Below are positions 1 through 10,093 of a stretch of DNA of 64,000 nucleotides, in pieces. Source of the DNA: Astrocystis sublimbata (lineage: Eukaryota; Ascomycota; Sordariomycetes; Xylariales; Xylariaceae); NCBI GenBank assembly GCA_022453515.1, contig JAJNNY010000013.1, forward strand, positions 186,001 to 250,000, written 5' to 3'. The translations under genes and the position numbers were made by a program. The notes under the pieces are model-generated. The model was not told where the DNA came from. It made no database searches and saw only the letters and a list, made by a program, of their open reading frames with translations. Numbering within the stretch: the first letter of the stretch is position 1; each line of letters begins with the position of its first letter.

Positions 1-391
1 TATCTTATTTTCAATAATTCGAGATGGACTGTACCCAATCGTTAGTCAAATCGGAATGTGCCCCGCCATGCCTACAAGCTTTACAAGCTTTACCCTGCCA
101 AACTCTCTCCAACCTTTCATAGACTCCTTACACTTACACCATCAATTTGGGACTCGCTCCTTTCCAGTAAACACGTTGAACGAGTACTTCATCGAACTCG
201 TAATTTGTCATTGAAGATATTGTGATGGAACAATTACTTGTGCTATATCTCTATATCGAGGCAGACCTCGAAAACACTAATAAGAAGCAGAAAACCGGGT
301 ATAAGACAAGACCCCCTACCAGAAACTCCAAAAGCAAGCACCATTTTCAACACCCAAAGCCATCTATGCCTCCAATGCCCGTTTCCTCTTT
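1..391. other. Left-edge intergenic sequence
   Basis: No gene is seen. The only open stretch is short and low in complexity. It lies downstream of the DUF7702 gene, so it probably holds that gene's 3' UTR. Confidence 0.5.
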
Positions 392-1345
392 TTATACACT
401 GGACATGGACTGGTTAGGGCTGTGTGTCCCCTGCATCTCATAGCCACCCTGGCGTCGATCCACGCGTGCTGCACGGCGCTCTTCCGCCTGGTCCAGTCTT
501 CGCGGCTCATAAGCAGCGGCAGACGGATGACGAGACCGGTTCTTGAAGCTGGTAACCAAGCGCTTCAAGGGGCCTGGCTCGGAGGGTGGCAAGTCGGTCT
601 TGGGCAGGACTTGAAGCGTGAGACCCATGATCTCCACGATCAGCATGATGATGATCTCCTCGATGACCGCGGTGCCCAGGTAGATGAAGATACTGCCCCT
701 AGCCAGGCTGAAGTCAGAGTTCGGGCGGAAGGTTCCGATGGCCGAATAGAGCACCCGCACAAGGAGGAACGGTAGGGACAGGGCCACGGCCAGGACGAGA
801 CGCTTCTCGCCGGGCTCGGCGTACGAGACCTTCAACGCCATGATGGCTGTCGCGACAACAAGCAGCGCGAAGCCTGCTATGGTGAGAGAGGTGCCCGCTA
901 TCGACAGATTCGAAATCTTATAGACGCCCGTCTTGGCGAAGCTGGAACTGGAGCTGGGGCCGCCGATGGCGTTGAGAATGACACCGACGAAGACGAGGAA
1001 CTGGATCCACCAGAGGATCCGGGGCTGGATGACGGCGCTCCGGCCCTTCTCCATACTCGTGAGTGCTCGCGTAAGCAGGGCCAGCAGCATGAGTATCAGA
1101 TCCGACAGCCCAACACTTTGGAGCGTGAAGACGCCGATTTGCAGGCTTGTCTTTTGCGGATAGGCTATCGTCGCGAGCTGCAGTGAGGCGCCGATCAGAC
1201 GCGAAAGGGAGAAGAAGACCAGGAACAGCCACGCTGCGTCGCGTTTGATGCCATGGCGTATCGTCAGGAGAATGGCGATGAGGAGAAATGGCACGAAGAA
1301 GATGATTTGCACAATGGAAATTCCGTTGTGGGCGGTTAACTCCAT
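392..1345 (-). CDS. DUF7702-type multi-pass membrane protein
   Basis: Single-exon gene of 317 aa. I chose the internal ATG at 1345 (MELTAHNGISIVQ...) because this is where fungal DUF7702 proteins begin. The frame stays open for 37 codons upstream (to 1456), but those residues look non-conserved. About seven hydrophobic segments are visible, starting with IVQIIFFVPFLLIAILL near residues 10-27. The motif SLSRLIGASLQLA, in the second to third segment, is typical of the family. The C-terminal 70 or so residues are polar and rich in Arg and Ser, and are presumably cytosolic. The topology resembles a seven-helix receptor-like protein, but no ligand or function is established for the family and none can be inferred from the neighbours. 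Confidence 0.85.
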   Translation of the reverse strand: MELTAHNGISIVQIIFFVPFLLIAILLTIRHGIKRDAAWLFLVFFSLSRLIGASLQLATIAYPQKTSLQIGVFTLQSVGLSDLILMLLALLTRALTSMEKGRSAVIQPRILWWIQFLVFVGVILNAIGGPSSSSSFAKTGVYKISNLSIAGTSLTIAGFALLVVATAIMALKVSYAEPGEKRLVLAVALSLPFLLVRVLYSAIGTFRPNSDFSLARGSIFIYLGTAVIEEIIIMLIVEIMGLTLQVLPKTDLPPSEPGPLKRLVTSFKNRSRHPSAAAYEPRRLDQAEERRAARVDRRQGGYEMQGTHSPNQSMSSV

Positions 1346-2464
1346 ATGGACGGTATTAGTCGTGGTGCCGAATGTGGTGAGTAACGGACAACAGGTGCGG
1401 TAAGCTAAAAGGTGTCGATAGAGTACGTCTTGGCCTATAATTGATAGATAGTCCAACGAGATGGTTAAGCTTTTATGTGTATAAGATGGACGTCAAATAA
1501 GGAATACACGAGATGACGTTTATCTGATCAGGGTGTGTTGTGCTGCCAATGATAGTCTTATGGATGATCTGCTGCTTCCAATCTCGAGCCAAGACCACGG
1601 AGACCTCCATCTTATATATCCAGAATCTCATCTTCGACCTACTCTTTAGGATTCTACCAAGGGCCACTTAAGGGCCCTCTCATGTCCACTTGGCATAGTA
1701 AATTGCGTTGGAGAGGCTTTGACAAGCGTTTCACACCGGTCGATGCTACGGCGCGATGGGGCTTTCCTACACATCTCAGAGCCGTGACGGCGTCCTAGGG
1801 CCCGAAATCTTTGGGATGCCTTGGCAATCCCGAAAGCGATACCGAGCCCGGGGTGGTGTGCGGCCTGTATGATTGGACACTTCACAGTTGGCTAAGCTCG
1901 AAGCTGACGGCTCAGCCTCAGGTACCCAGTCGAGCCCAGTCGCCCAGCTCTTTTTCTTGGCTGAAAAGCGAACCGTGGAACTGTCAGCCCGCATAAGCGT
2001 AGCATCGAAATTTAGGGCATCCATGCCGATCCCTATTGCGGCACAGCATACGCCTAAGCCAGAACTAAGCAAACACACTACACGCATGTGCAATCAAGTC
2101 AGGTTCGCGAGTTCGCATCCTCGTTTGAGCAACCGTTGTCTAGGTCGTTTTGCTTAGGAGGCCTCGCAGTAGAAGGGTTCTTTTGTGTTGGCAGGCCGAG
2201 CTGCTGCGTACCTAGTCAAGCGAGCAGGTAGTCATCGAGTTTAAAGCCTGGTCGGAATGTTTGCATTCGCCAAATGCTGTTCCTCAAGCCATGTCGAAGA
2301 CCTGACCCCTCATGCCCCTGAACCGTTGCCTGCCCAGAACTGCCGAGCCAGGCAGTATCCCAGCAACAGTGCTCCACTATCATGACGCATCTACTGTAAG
2401 TAGGGGCCTATTATTAGAAGAATGGAACAAGTGGACTCTTAACGTTTTTCTGATTGATGTTCAG
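1346..2464. other. Intergenic region
   Basis: About 1.1 kb between the 5' end of the DUF7702 gene and the 3' end of the nucleoside hydrolase gene. Only short overlapping open frames on both strands are present and none has a recognisable motif. No repeat or RNA gene was recognised. Confidence 0.5.
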
Positions 2465-3689
2465 TCATAAATCCTCACGACGCGGCTGCTTGATATCAGT
2501 AGCTGTGGTAGCTGTAGTCGTCGAAGTCATTTGTGGGTTGTTCCGTATGTGCCTTATGGGCGGCTTCGGGGCTGAAAAAGCACCTTGGAGAAACAGTCGA
2601 TCCAGTTCTGCAGCAACTATTTTCTCCTCAGCCTTCAGCACCAGAAAGGATTGATTCCGTGTTTTCGGGTCCCAGACCCATTGGTTCGCCCCATCCATCT
2701 CGACGCGGTTGAACCCATATTCGGTTCCAAAGTCGAAGATATCACCCAGCCCATATATCGCATACAACACTGCCAGCGGATCCCACGATGGACGCAGTTT
2801 GTAATAAGTGTAGTATATGTAGGCCATTCGCACGGGATCGTTTTCTGGGCCCTCGGACATAAGCCGTCCGCCAGTCATGACATTCTTGCCGACACTGTCG
2901 CCGACAAACACCATTCGTCCCTCCCAGGTATTGATGACGTGCGCAGCAAGACTGGCGTTATCGCCCCAGAAGTTGAATTCATGGCCTGACGGATAATCAC
3001 CGCCCATGACAACCAGCTCTGAGACCTTACGCGCAATGAGCGCGCGACCGGAAAGGTTGGAATACGAGTCTGCAGTCGAGTTCAATAGACCCGATAGCTT
3101 CACCAATTAGTGTTAGAGAAGCATGATACGTATCGAGATGCACCGTATTTCTCGCAAACCGACTCACATTTTCGAAAAAGCCAATCGAGGCGATTGTGAC
3201 ACTGCCATCGTCCGCCTCGGCCAGCACCTTTCGATAGAGAACAACAGGGTCCCACGCCTCCTCGGCCCGGGCCCAAGGGAGGCTACCGCCAGAGAAGTGA
3301 AAGGCTATCTTGCTGGCGTACTCTCCCAGCTCGTAGGACCACGCATCGAAGAAAGTATCGTTCGTTAGAGGCCGCCGGATCCCAATAGGCACTTCAGAAA
3401 GCCCGTAATACGCCAGAATGGCCGATGCTGCCAACGCCGAGTATGTCGACGGGTAATTGACATTGACAGCTAGCAGGTTCGTATGCGAGGATGTTGCTGC
3501 CAGCAACAAGGCGCCAGCATCACTGTTCGCTGGGTGAGAAGTGAAACATATGGTGGGGAATCTCAGCAGAACGGCCACTTACTCGACATCACTAAAGAGA
3601 TCTGTATCGACGATGAGGTTTTTCCGAGCGGCGAGTGCGACGGCGGTGCTCGCCAGATATGCAATGACATGAGCGCGAAGCTTCATCAT
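2465..3689 (-). CDS. Inosine/uridine-preferring nucleoside hydrolase, secreted
   Basis: Three exons: 3689-3583, 3522-3168 and 3097-2465, giving 364 aa. The introns are 60 and 70 nt with GT-AG ends. The first exon encodes a likely signal peptide (MMKLRAHVIAYLASTAVALA). Splicing joins it to give DTDLFSDVDDAGALLL, the calcium- and ribose-binding Asp cluster of the IUNH fold (about D28, D30, D36, D37). Further family landmarks are IASIGFFENLSGLLNS, which is restored across intron 2, and VVMGGDYPSGHEFNFWGD, which carries the conserved Asn/Asp residues. The enzyme would cleave N-ribosidic bonds of nucleosides. The signal peptide suggests extracellular or vacuolar salvage. The tail after about residue 330 is Thr-rich and not conserved. 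Substrate preference cannot be told from sequence. Confidence 0.9.
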
Positions 3690-4380
3690 CTATGTAGGTA
3701 CTTTGTGTAACTCTTGACGTTGCTACATTGTGTAGGTAGCTACGGTATCAGAAAATCGAGCAAAGTAAGCGGGTGTAAGTAACATTAAATGAGCTTACAC
3801 GACAGACCATCCGCGCAATTCGAACAATATATGTATAGAGAGAGAGAGAGCGAGTGAATCAATAAAATGTGTCGAATTAGTCAACAGGAGTTATCAACGC
3901 TACTATGCTCGTCGTTATTTGATTCTCAATAGCCAATAATCCTGAAAGTTTGCATGTAATCTTATCCAACTTTATTCATGGTGAGACAAAGCAGTGTGTC
4001 TAATTTCGGACTGCTATAACTGGAATGCCTGTGTAGGAGGTAGGCAGTGAAGATGGGAATACGTACGACCATAGCCAACGTACATGATCATGGCTGGAGA
4101 GATGGCGGGATGAACGATGGACCAATGCGCATTGAACCCCGCTGATGATCTCCAGATGCCCCTCCAGCCTCCACCACGGAGCTCTTACGCCCCTCCGAAC
4201 GGGCACCTAGGAGGTAGGTACGTACTTACACACTATACTTGTTGAACCATTACAACATTTTAGAGGTCCCTTCCCGAGTCTCTTTTTATGGCTTTCTGAT
4301 CCTTGCTTCGAACAACGCCGATAATTCCACTGCACCCGCAGGCATTGCATTGCGCCCGACCTCTCCCACGTCAGACCAAC
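3690..4380. other. Divergent intergenic region between nucleoside hydrolase and TIP41
   Basis: The 5' regions of two divergent genes. It contains an (AG)7 run at 3837-3850 and a partial TACCTAGG-type motif near 4206. No gene is seen. Confidence 0.5.
3837..3850. repeat. (AG)n dinucleotide microsatellite
   Basis: Seven uninterrupted AG units, about 150 bp upstream of the nucleoside hydrolase start. Read directly from the sequence. Confidence 0.9.
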
Positions 4381-5520
4381 ATGGACCCCCCCGCGGCGAC
4401 GGGCCCGCGCGCGCCCATCAGCATCAACCCCATCGACGCCGTGGCCGAGCCGTGGCCGAGCCCGGCGCACCTCGCCGAGGCCACAAGCACACACCGGCAG
4501 GGCCCCTTCGTCATCTCGAGCCGCAAGCTGCCCATCTCCAAGGCCGGGCCCATCGCGGCGCTGGAGCACGACATCGGCATCGCCGTGCCCGAGATGATCT
4601 TCGGCGACAACCTCGTGGCCGTCGCGCACGCGCCCACGGGCTGGCGCATTGAGTTCGCCGCCCGCGACGCCCTCGACGCCGTCGATAAGACGGGAGAGAA
4701 CATGCTGCAGGTCGCCTACGCCGGCTCCTGGAGCGCCAGCCGCGAGCAGACGAGCGCCGGCATCCGCGAGGTCGTGCGCCCCTTCGACTGGAGCTACAGC
4801 ACCACCTACAAGGGGTCCGTTTCCATATCTAGACCTCCACCTACACCTACAACTACATCTACCGACGACGACAAGAGCGCAAACCACACAAACGGCAGCG
4901 TGGGCGGCGACAGTACCAACAACGACAACACCACGACCACGACCACAAGCAGCCTCGAGAGCCCACCACCAGCCTTCGCCCCCACGACCGAGCCGATCCC
5001 CATCGACCTGCTGATGCGGCGCGACCCGATCCGCTTCTTCGACGACGTGGTGCTGTACGAGAGCGAGCTCGACGACAACGGCGTCTCCATCCTCAGCGTG
5101 AAGCTGCGCGTCCACGACGAGCGCATGCTGCTGCTGTGTCGCCTCTACATGCGCCTCGACAACGTCGTCTGCCGCGTGCGCGACACCCGCGTCTACGTCG
5201 ACTTCGGCTCCCAGCTCATCACCCGCGACTACTCGGCCAAGGAGGCCACTTTCGACCACGTCAAGCAGGTGAGTGGGACTACTACTGCTACTACTACTAG
5301 CTAGACCCTTTTCGCATGACCGTTTTTTTTTTCTTTTTTTCTTCCTGTTTTCCCTACAATCTGTGGGAAAGTGCTGACGCTTCGTGTCTGTCGCTAGAAA
5401 TTGCTCATGTCCGGACTGCGCCCCGACGGGATCACGATTGCCCTGCGAGATGCGAACCAAATTGCTCAGATCCTGCCCGTCGTCGAACACACATTAGAGA
5501 GCGTCTCACTCGCACCGTAG
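4381..5520 (+). CDS. TIP41: TIP41-like TOR-pathway phosphatase regulator
   Basis: Two exons, 4381-5268 and 5398-5520, joined over a 129-nt intron with a long T-rich tract, giving 336 aa. The ATG at 4381 was chosen because conserved sequence follows it. The frame is open back to 4303. Family signatures are ISSRKLPISKAGPIAALE (about 45-62), PEMIFGDNLVAVAH, DALDAVDKTG, VVRPFDWSYSTTYKG (about 131-145) and RRDPIRFFDDVVLYESEL. After splicing the C-terminus reads MSGLRPDGITIALRDANQIA. In yeast, Tip41 binds Tap42 and modulates PP2A-type phosphatases downstream of TORC1. A Thr/Asn/Ser-rich insert of about 58 residues (147-204) interrupts the domain just after YKG and is probably a disordered loop. Confidence 0.93.
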
Positions 5521-6100
5521 GGGTTCTGGGAGTCACTGGCCCTCTTTACAAACTCTGAGCTAGTGCGAAGAGATAGAAGGATATGAGAGAGAGGGAGGCA
5601 AAGGTTAATCAATAAACAGGCATTGAGCGCATCTGGGACGGAGTTATGGCGCGGTGTTTGGTGCATGATAAGCCTGTTCGTAAAATCGTCACTTTCCACG
5701 AGGGTGGCCCCGGCTACATATTTGATTTCACATTTGGGTTTGATATTAAGATAAGATATGTCGTGATACGGGTGTATTCAGACATACAACACGATATGAG
5801 GGTTCATTAGAAGGAAGCTTAGTGGCATTGAACGCAATAGCTAGCAAGCAAGCTGCAAAACTCCTCGAATATTTTTAACCTAGGCAACAGACAGCCTTTT
5901 TAGCCAAACCCAACTAGGTCGCGTGACGCCTCACCATGCATATACATCAAAAGCTAAGGTTTTGATCATCAAGAGGCGTAAAAAGAAGGCACCATCGTTT
6001 TGTCGTGCCACAGTGGGATACTATATCCTCGCATTTTCCTCAACCCTGTATCTGTCCCAAACCAAACCACTCCAGTGCCACGTGGGGGAAAAAAAACAAA
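5521..6100. other. Convergent 3' intergenic region
   Basis: 580 bp between the 3' ends of TIP41 and the gene on the other strand. AT-rich in places. Presumably both 3' UTRs. No gene or repeat is seen. Confidence 0.5.
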
Positions 6101-7954
6101 TCATCGAGCGTCCAGTGGTGAACTGCTCCGGGTCCTCTCCTCGAACGAGAGCTCCCACTGGTCCACCTCTTGGAATTTGCGAACTGCCGTTTTCAGCTCT
6201 TCTCCAAGTCTCTCTACTAACGTCTGGCTGTCCGCATCACCCAGGTCGGCGAGCGAATTGATTTCGTCATTACCACCCTCTTCCTCTTCTTCTTCTTGAT
6301 CAGCATTCTCCTTGTCAGACAGGCGGCCGTACGTCCTCGAGATACGCTTGTTCGGCCCATGGGCAGCTTTCTCCTTGTTACGGGCTGATGCACGTGCTGT
6401 AGCTGTGGCCTGATTATGCGCATTCACTCGAGTTGCCGGGCGTCGTCTCGTACGGACGTCCAAGTGTGCGAGCTCGTCGTTGTCACCCAGGCCGGAGATG
6501 TCGACCTCGGGTTCTGACTCATCCTCGCCAATGTCAAGGGGATCGCCTTCAGCGCCTCTGCGCCGACGGCGTGGTAGTAAGCCGGTGAGATCAGCCGTGG
6601 TAACTTTGCGTGGTGGCTTAGGCGCTGCTTTACGTTTCGGCTTGGCTGCTCGTGTGGGCGGTGGTGAGGAGGAGTGGGCATAATTAGGGGAGTGTGTAAG
6701 CGAAGGCGGCGAGGACATGTCCGAGACGTCATCGTCCAGGCCGGGTGTCTGTCGCAATACCGGTGGCGGTTGACGTGTGCGTGTTTTGGGGATAGATTTC
6801 AAAGGAGGCCAAATCTCCGCGTCACTTCCCGAAGAGTCACTGCTCATAGGCGGTGCCATCAGTTCCGGGTCCATTGGAGGCGCCATAGGTGTAGATAATA
6901 GTTGTTGTGGTAGGGGTGGTGGTGATGACAGTGGCGAGTCTTCATCCGAAGCTAGCTTCTCAATTGACTGCATTATCTCATCGTCGGCTTCAAACGGAGA
7001 TGATCGAGCGCGTTGCTCATGGCTTTCAGTAGACTTCCTCTTGCGCGACTTGGCACTTGAAGCCGAAGGCGTAGGATCCGCTGGTCTGGAGGCTCTCTTA
7101 GAGCGTCGTCGCAAAGGGGTGGAGGACTCGGCGTCAGGCGCAAAGCCATCCTCTTCAATTCCTCCGGCCTCAGCTTCCTCTTCGTCATCGTCCTCGTCAT
7201 CCTCGTCGTCTGCCGACTCATGCTCGGGTTCGGGACGCTGCGATCGTGGCTTCTGGGCAGTACTGAGAATGCTGGGCTCTCGCGCCCTTCTCTTGAAGAC
7301 GCCAAAGTTCAGGGTAGAGCTGAAAGCAGGCGTGTTAGGGCCCGCCCTACTACTGGGGCGAATGGGACCGTCGTCGCGACTGAGGAAACTCCCGGCGCGT
7401 GGCCGCCGTCTGAACTGAGAAACAGATAGTGTGGAGGTCTCAGCGGATCGATGGGCACTTGCGGGACCGGCCGTATCCAGGGTGGTATCGAGATCGTCGA
7501 ACATGGAGTCGTCAAGATCCAGACCGGAGAGGTCTGTATGTCTGCTGCGACGCGGGGGTGTCTCCCTTACGATCTGGCTTGACTCGGGCGGGTCGTCTGC
7601 AGCTCCCTGTTCCTGCCCTTCTGAGCCTTCGGTTGATGTTATGTTCTCGAGTCTCTCCATAGCAGCATCGCGTCTCTTTTCCGCTTGTTCCATTGCCTTT
7701 TGTTGTTGTGCGGACGCTGACGAGACGGGTCGGGCGCGTGTTGACGTGCTGTCGCGCAACGACTTGCGTCTTGCGGCGGCTTTCTCTTTTTCGCGGTCGC
7801 TCACATCGTAAATGTCAGAGCTTGTGGCATCGTCTTGAGCTTCGGGTTCAGGCGCTGGTGCTAGCGCAGGTGCAGGCGGCGGTGAGGCAGCTTTAGAATT
7901 GGTTGCTTTGACTGCGCGCGTTCGCGCGGGTCGTGAAACTGGAGGCCGCGGCAT
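6101..7954 (-). CDS. Large acidic/basic disordered protein, probably nuclear
   Basis: Single exon, 617 aa, starting at the ATG at 7954 (MPRPPVSRPARTR). The frame is open a further 78 codons upstream, but that part is His/Pro-rich and looks like leader sequence. No enzyme domain is recognised. The protein has many Ser/Pro/Arg-rich stretches, Lys/Arg clusters that could act as nuclear localisation signals (RRRSKRASR, SRKRKS, KPKRKAAPKPPRK), an acidic run of Asp/Glu near residue 245, and two stretches that look ordered and conserved: KVTTADLTGLLPRRRRR followed by DESEPEVDISGLGD, and a C-terminal helix TLVERLGEELKTAVRKFQEVDQWELSFEE. The composition suggests a chromatin or chromosome-associated protein. 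I do not recognise the family and assign no function. Confidence 0.75.
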   Translation of the reverse strand: MPRPPVSRPARTRAVKATNSKAASPPPAPALAPAPEPEAQDDATSSDIYDVSDREKEKAAARRKSLRDSTSTRARPVSSASAQQQKAMEQAEKRRDAAMERLENITSTEGSEGQEQGAADDPPESSQIVRETPPRRSRHTDLSGLDLDDSMFDDLDTTLDTAGPASAHRSAETSTLSVSQFRRRPRAGSFLSRDDGPIRPSSRAGPNTPAFSSTLNFGVFKRRAREPSILSTAQKPRSQRPEPEHESADDEDDEDDDEEEAEAGGIEEDGFAPDAESSTPLRRRSKRASRPADPTPSASSAKSRKRKSTESHEQRARSSPFEADDEIMQSIEKLASDEDSPLSSPPPLPQQLLSTPMAPPMDPELMAPPMSSDSSGSDAEIWPPLKSIPKTRTRQPPPVLRQTPGLDDDVSDMSSPPSLTHSPNYAHSSSPPPTRAAKPKRKAAPKPPRKVTTADLTGLLPRRRRRGAEGDPLDIGEDESEPEVDISGLGDNDELAHLDVRTRRRPATRVNAHNQATATARASARNKEKAAHGPNKRISRTYGRLSDKENADQEEEEEEGGNDEINSLADLGDADSQTLVERLGEELKTAVRKFQEVDQWELSFEERTRSSSPLDAR

Positions 7955-9230
7955 CGTGACAACGCTGCGGGCTGATATGGCAGGACGATGAGGGTTGGCA
8001 GTGCGATCGGTGACCTGGAGGATTTCACGCAAATGGAATCTGTTATCAGCCTCCCCAAAAGTCGCCGTCAAAGGCGGAAGGATGATGGTGATAATATACT
8101 GCAACTGCCTGCTAGGAATATGGTGTATGTCATGGATGGGAGGGAGGGAAGCGCAAGGTGGAGGAGGGTGCGCAGGTGGGGAGTGCACGATGCGGGTACA
8201 AGTACCTACCAGACGCGTCGCAGCTCAAGCGTGTTTAGTGTAGAGCGACCTTGACCGCATCCATTGCCCCACTTTTCCCCAACCTATCCGTGTACCTTCC
8301 AACTCGTCAGAGGCAGAACAGATACCGAGCCCCGCTCCAACCTTTTCGCTGAATACCATCGCAAAAGTACCTGTACTTAGCATACTCGCCTCTTAAACAT
8401 TTAGCTCATGAGTACGCATCATCCATCAATAATCAACTTACTTCCAACATCGTGAACAAACAGAATCCAAATCTGCCCTAGGGTGTCTACTAAGCTAGTT
8501 AGCTGCCTTGCTGCAAGTTTTAATTCAATTAGGTAGTCACAATAAATAAAAAGGGTTTATGATCCAATGATCATACAGAGTGGTTGTGTGCAGCTATGAT
8601 TAGTATGGGGAATAAATGAGCAACCTGGTTATAAGTTGAGAGAGCGGAACATATTGTCTATTCTGCATGGATTTCCATCTACTTCAATTTACTTTCTGCG
8701 ACCTCTGATAGACTGAGCGTCTTAAAAAGTAACTCAACGAAGTAGCAAGAAACACGCTTGAACATATCCTATTTCATGAACCTGTCACCCGTCTATCATA
8801 TAAGAAAATGCAAGTGCCTCTTGCAATGGAGCAGTATCTATACAATCCCTAAACAACCTGTCCACTGTTCATCAATTCATTATGTAAAACATATTAAAGG
8901 CCATCCATCATATGTTGGTTATTACGAAATTGGATATTATCCTAATCAGAGGGTTATCATAAACACTTCACTTGTTTTTCATCTGCAATCAGAATTACGA
9001 ATTCCCAGCTTCAAATAGCCAAACCTCAAAATTCAAACTTCAAACTTAACACTAATTGCACTTATCCATTCGGTATCTTTGGTGCAGTATATACCTGGTC
9101 CCCTTAGTCAGTGAGAATCACGGCCACTTATTAAACAATTCTTTCCGGCCGGTCCCGCATTATATGAGCACATATCATATGTCATCAGTGACGATGCAGC
9201 TTGTCTATTTGAACGGTTATCCGATACTTC
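7955..9230. other. AT-rich intergenic region
   Basis: About 1.3 kb between the start of the disordered-protein gene and the 3' end of the dienelactone-hydrolase-like gene. From about 8400 it is AT-rich, with short open frames of Asn/Ile/Tyr-rich composition that look non-coding. No repeat family was recognised. Confidence 0.5.
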
Positions 9231-10093
9231 CTACAAATGCTCATGAAAGAATTTAAGTGCAAGCGCATACGCTCTTTCGTATTCCGCCTTGACGCGGTCC
9301 TGCCTCAGATCCGCGCGAGCACTCATCCACCCGTGGAGCTGGTCCTCGAACCTCTCGACGTACTTGGGCACAGTGAGGCTGTTTCCGTATTGCTCCACCT
9401 CCTCCGCCGTCTCGCCTTTGGAGGCCAGCAGCATCGTCGGGATCTTGACTCGCGCGCCCTCCTCGACGTCGATGCGAGCTGGCGATGTCTGCACAGCAGC
9501 CTTGAACAGGCCTGGCTCGTCGCCCCCGACGATGCTGGCCATCTTCCCGCCCCAGCAGTATCCCATGATGCCCCAGGATCGGATGTTCGGGTTCACCTTG
9601 CTTGCTTCCTGCAAGATGCCCGGCAGCTTGGGTTTGTGTATGGACCACTGTGCCTCCTTGAACCACTCGGCCACAATGGCTTTCTGTTCCTCGGTCGTGG
9701 GCGGATACCACTCCATGCTCGCCGGGTTTCCCTTGAAGAAGTCTGGCATGTAGACCTGGTATGCCTGTTCCGTGTCTGCCGAAGCCAAGATGTCGGCTCC
9801 TTGCAGAATCTGCGAGGAGAAGCCGAAGATGTCATACGCAGCTAAGATGGCCTTCTCGGCGTCTGGAGGGCCCGTGACATCTCCATCAAGGTCTAGGTTA
9901 GCCGGCGTTCAAGCGATGATCATGACTGCAGATTCTCACAAGTCTTGAGTCCGTTCAACTCTACATATCGACCTTTGGGCTCGTAGCCTTCCACCACCAC
10001 AGGTGGCACACTGGGTTGATACTGTTAACTCGTTGTCGTTCAGGAATCACCGCACACAGCATACCTGCAGCACGCTTCGCTATGCTTCGACAT
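9231..10093 (-). CDS. Dienelactone hydrolase family protein (AIM2-like)
   Basis: Three exons: 10093-10065, 10010-9940 and 9880-9231, giving 249 aa. The introns are 54 and 59 nt. Exon 1 is only 29 nt (MSKHSEACC). Splicing restores CCSVPPVVVEGYEPKGRY and LKTYVTGPPDAEKAILAAYD, the typical start of this family. The alpha/beta-hydrolase nucleophile is Cys in GYCWGGK (about C142), and the catalytic His lies in HGWM (about H216). The position where related proteins often carry SKDE, a candidate for the acid of the triad, reads SKGE here. Members hydrolyse dienelactones or related small esters. The yeast relative AIM2 has no settled role. It is probably cytosolic, as no targeting signal is seen. Confidence 0.9.

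Noticed and set aside
4060..4090. ACGACCATA resembling the start of a dispersed 5S rRNA gene
   Set aside because: The sequence diverges immediately after the nonamer, and no internal control region is found.
4207..5490. 427-codon minus-strand frame opposite TIP41
   Set aside because: Antisense shadow of a GC-rich coding exon. The Val/Ala/Asp/Gly-rich composition is typical of reverse reading, and TIP41 motifs are clear on the plus strand.
9237..9845. 202-codon plus-strand frame
   Set aside because: Antisense shadow of the dienelactone-hydrolase-like exon 3.
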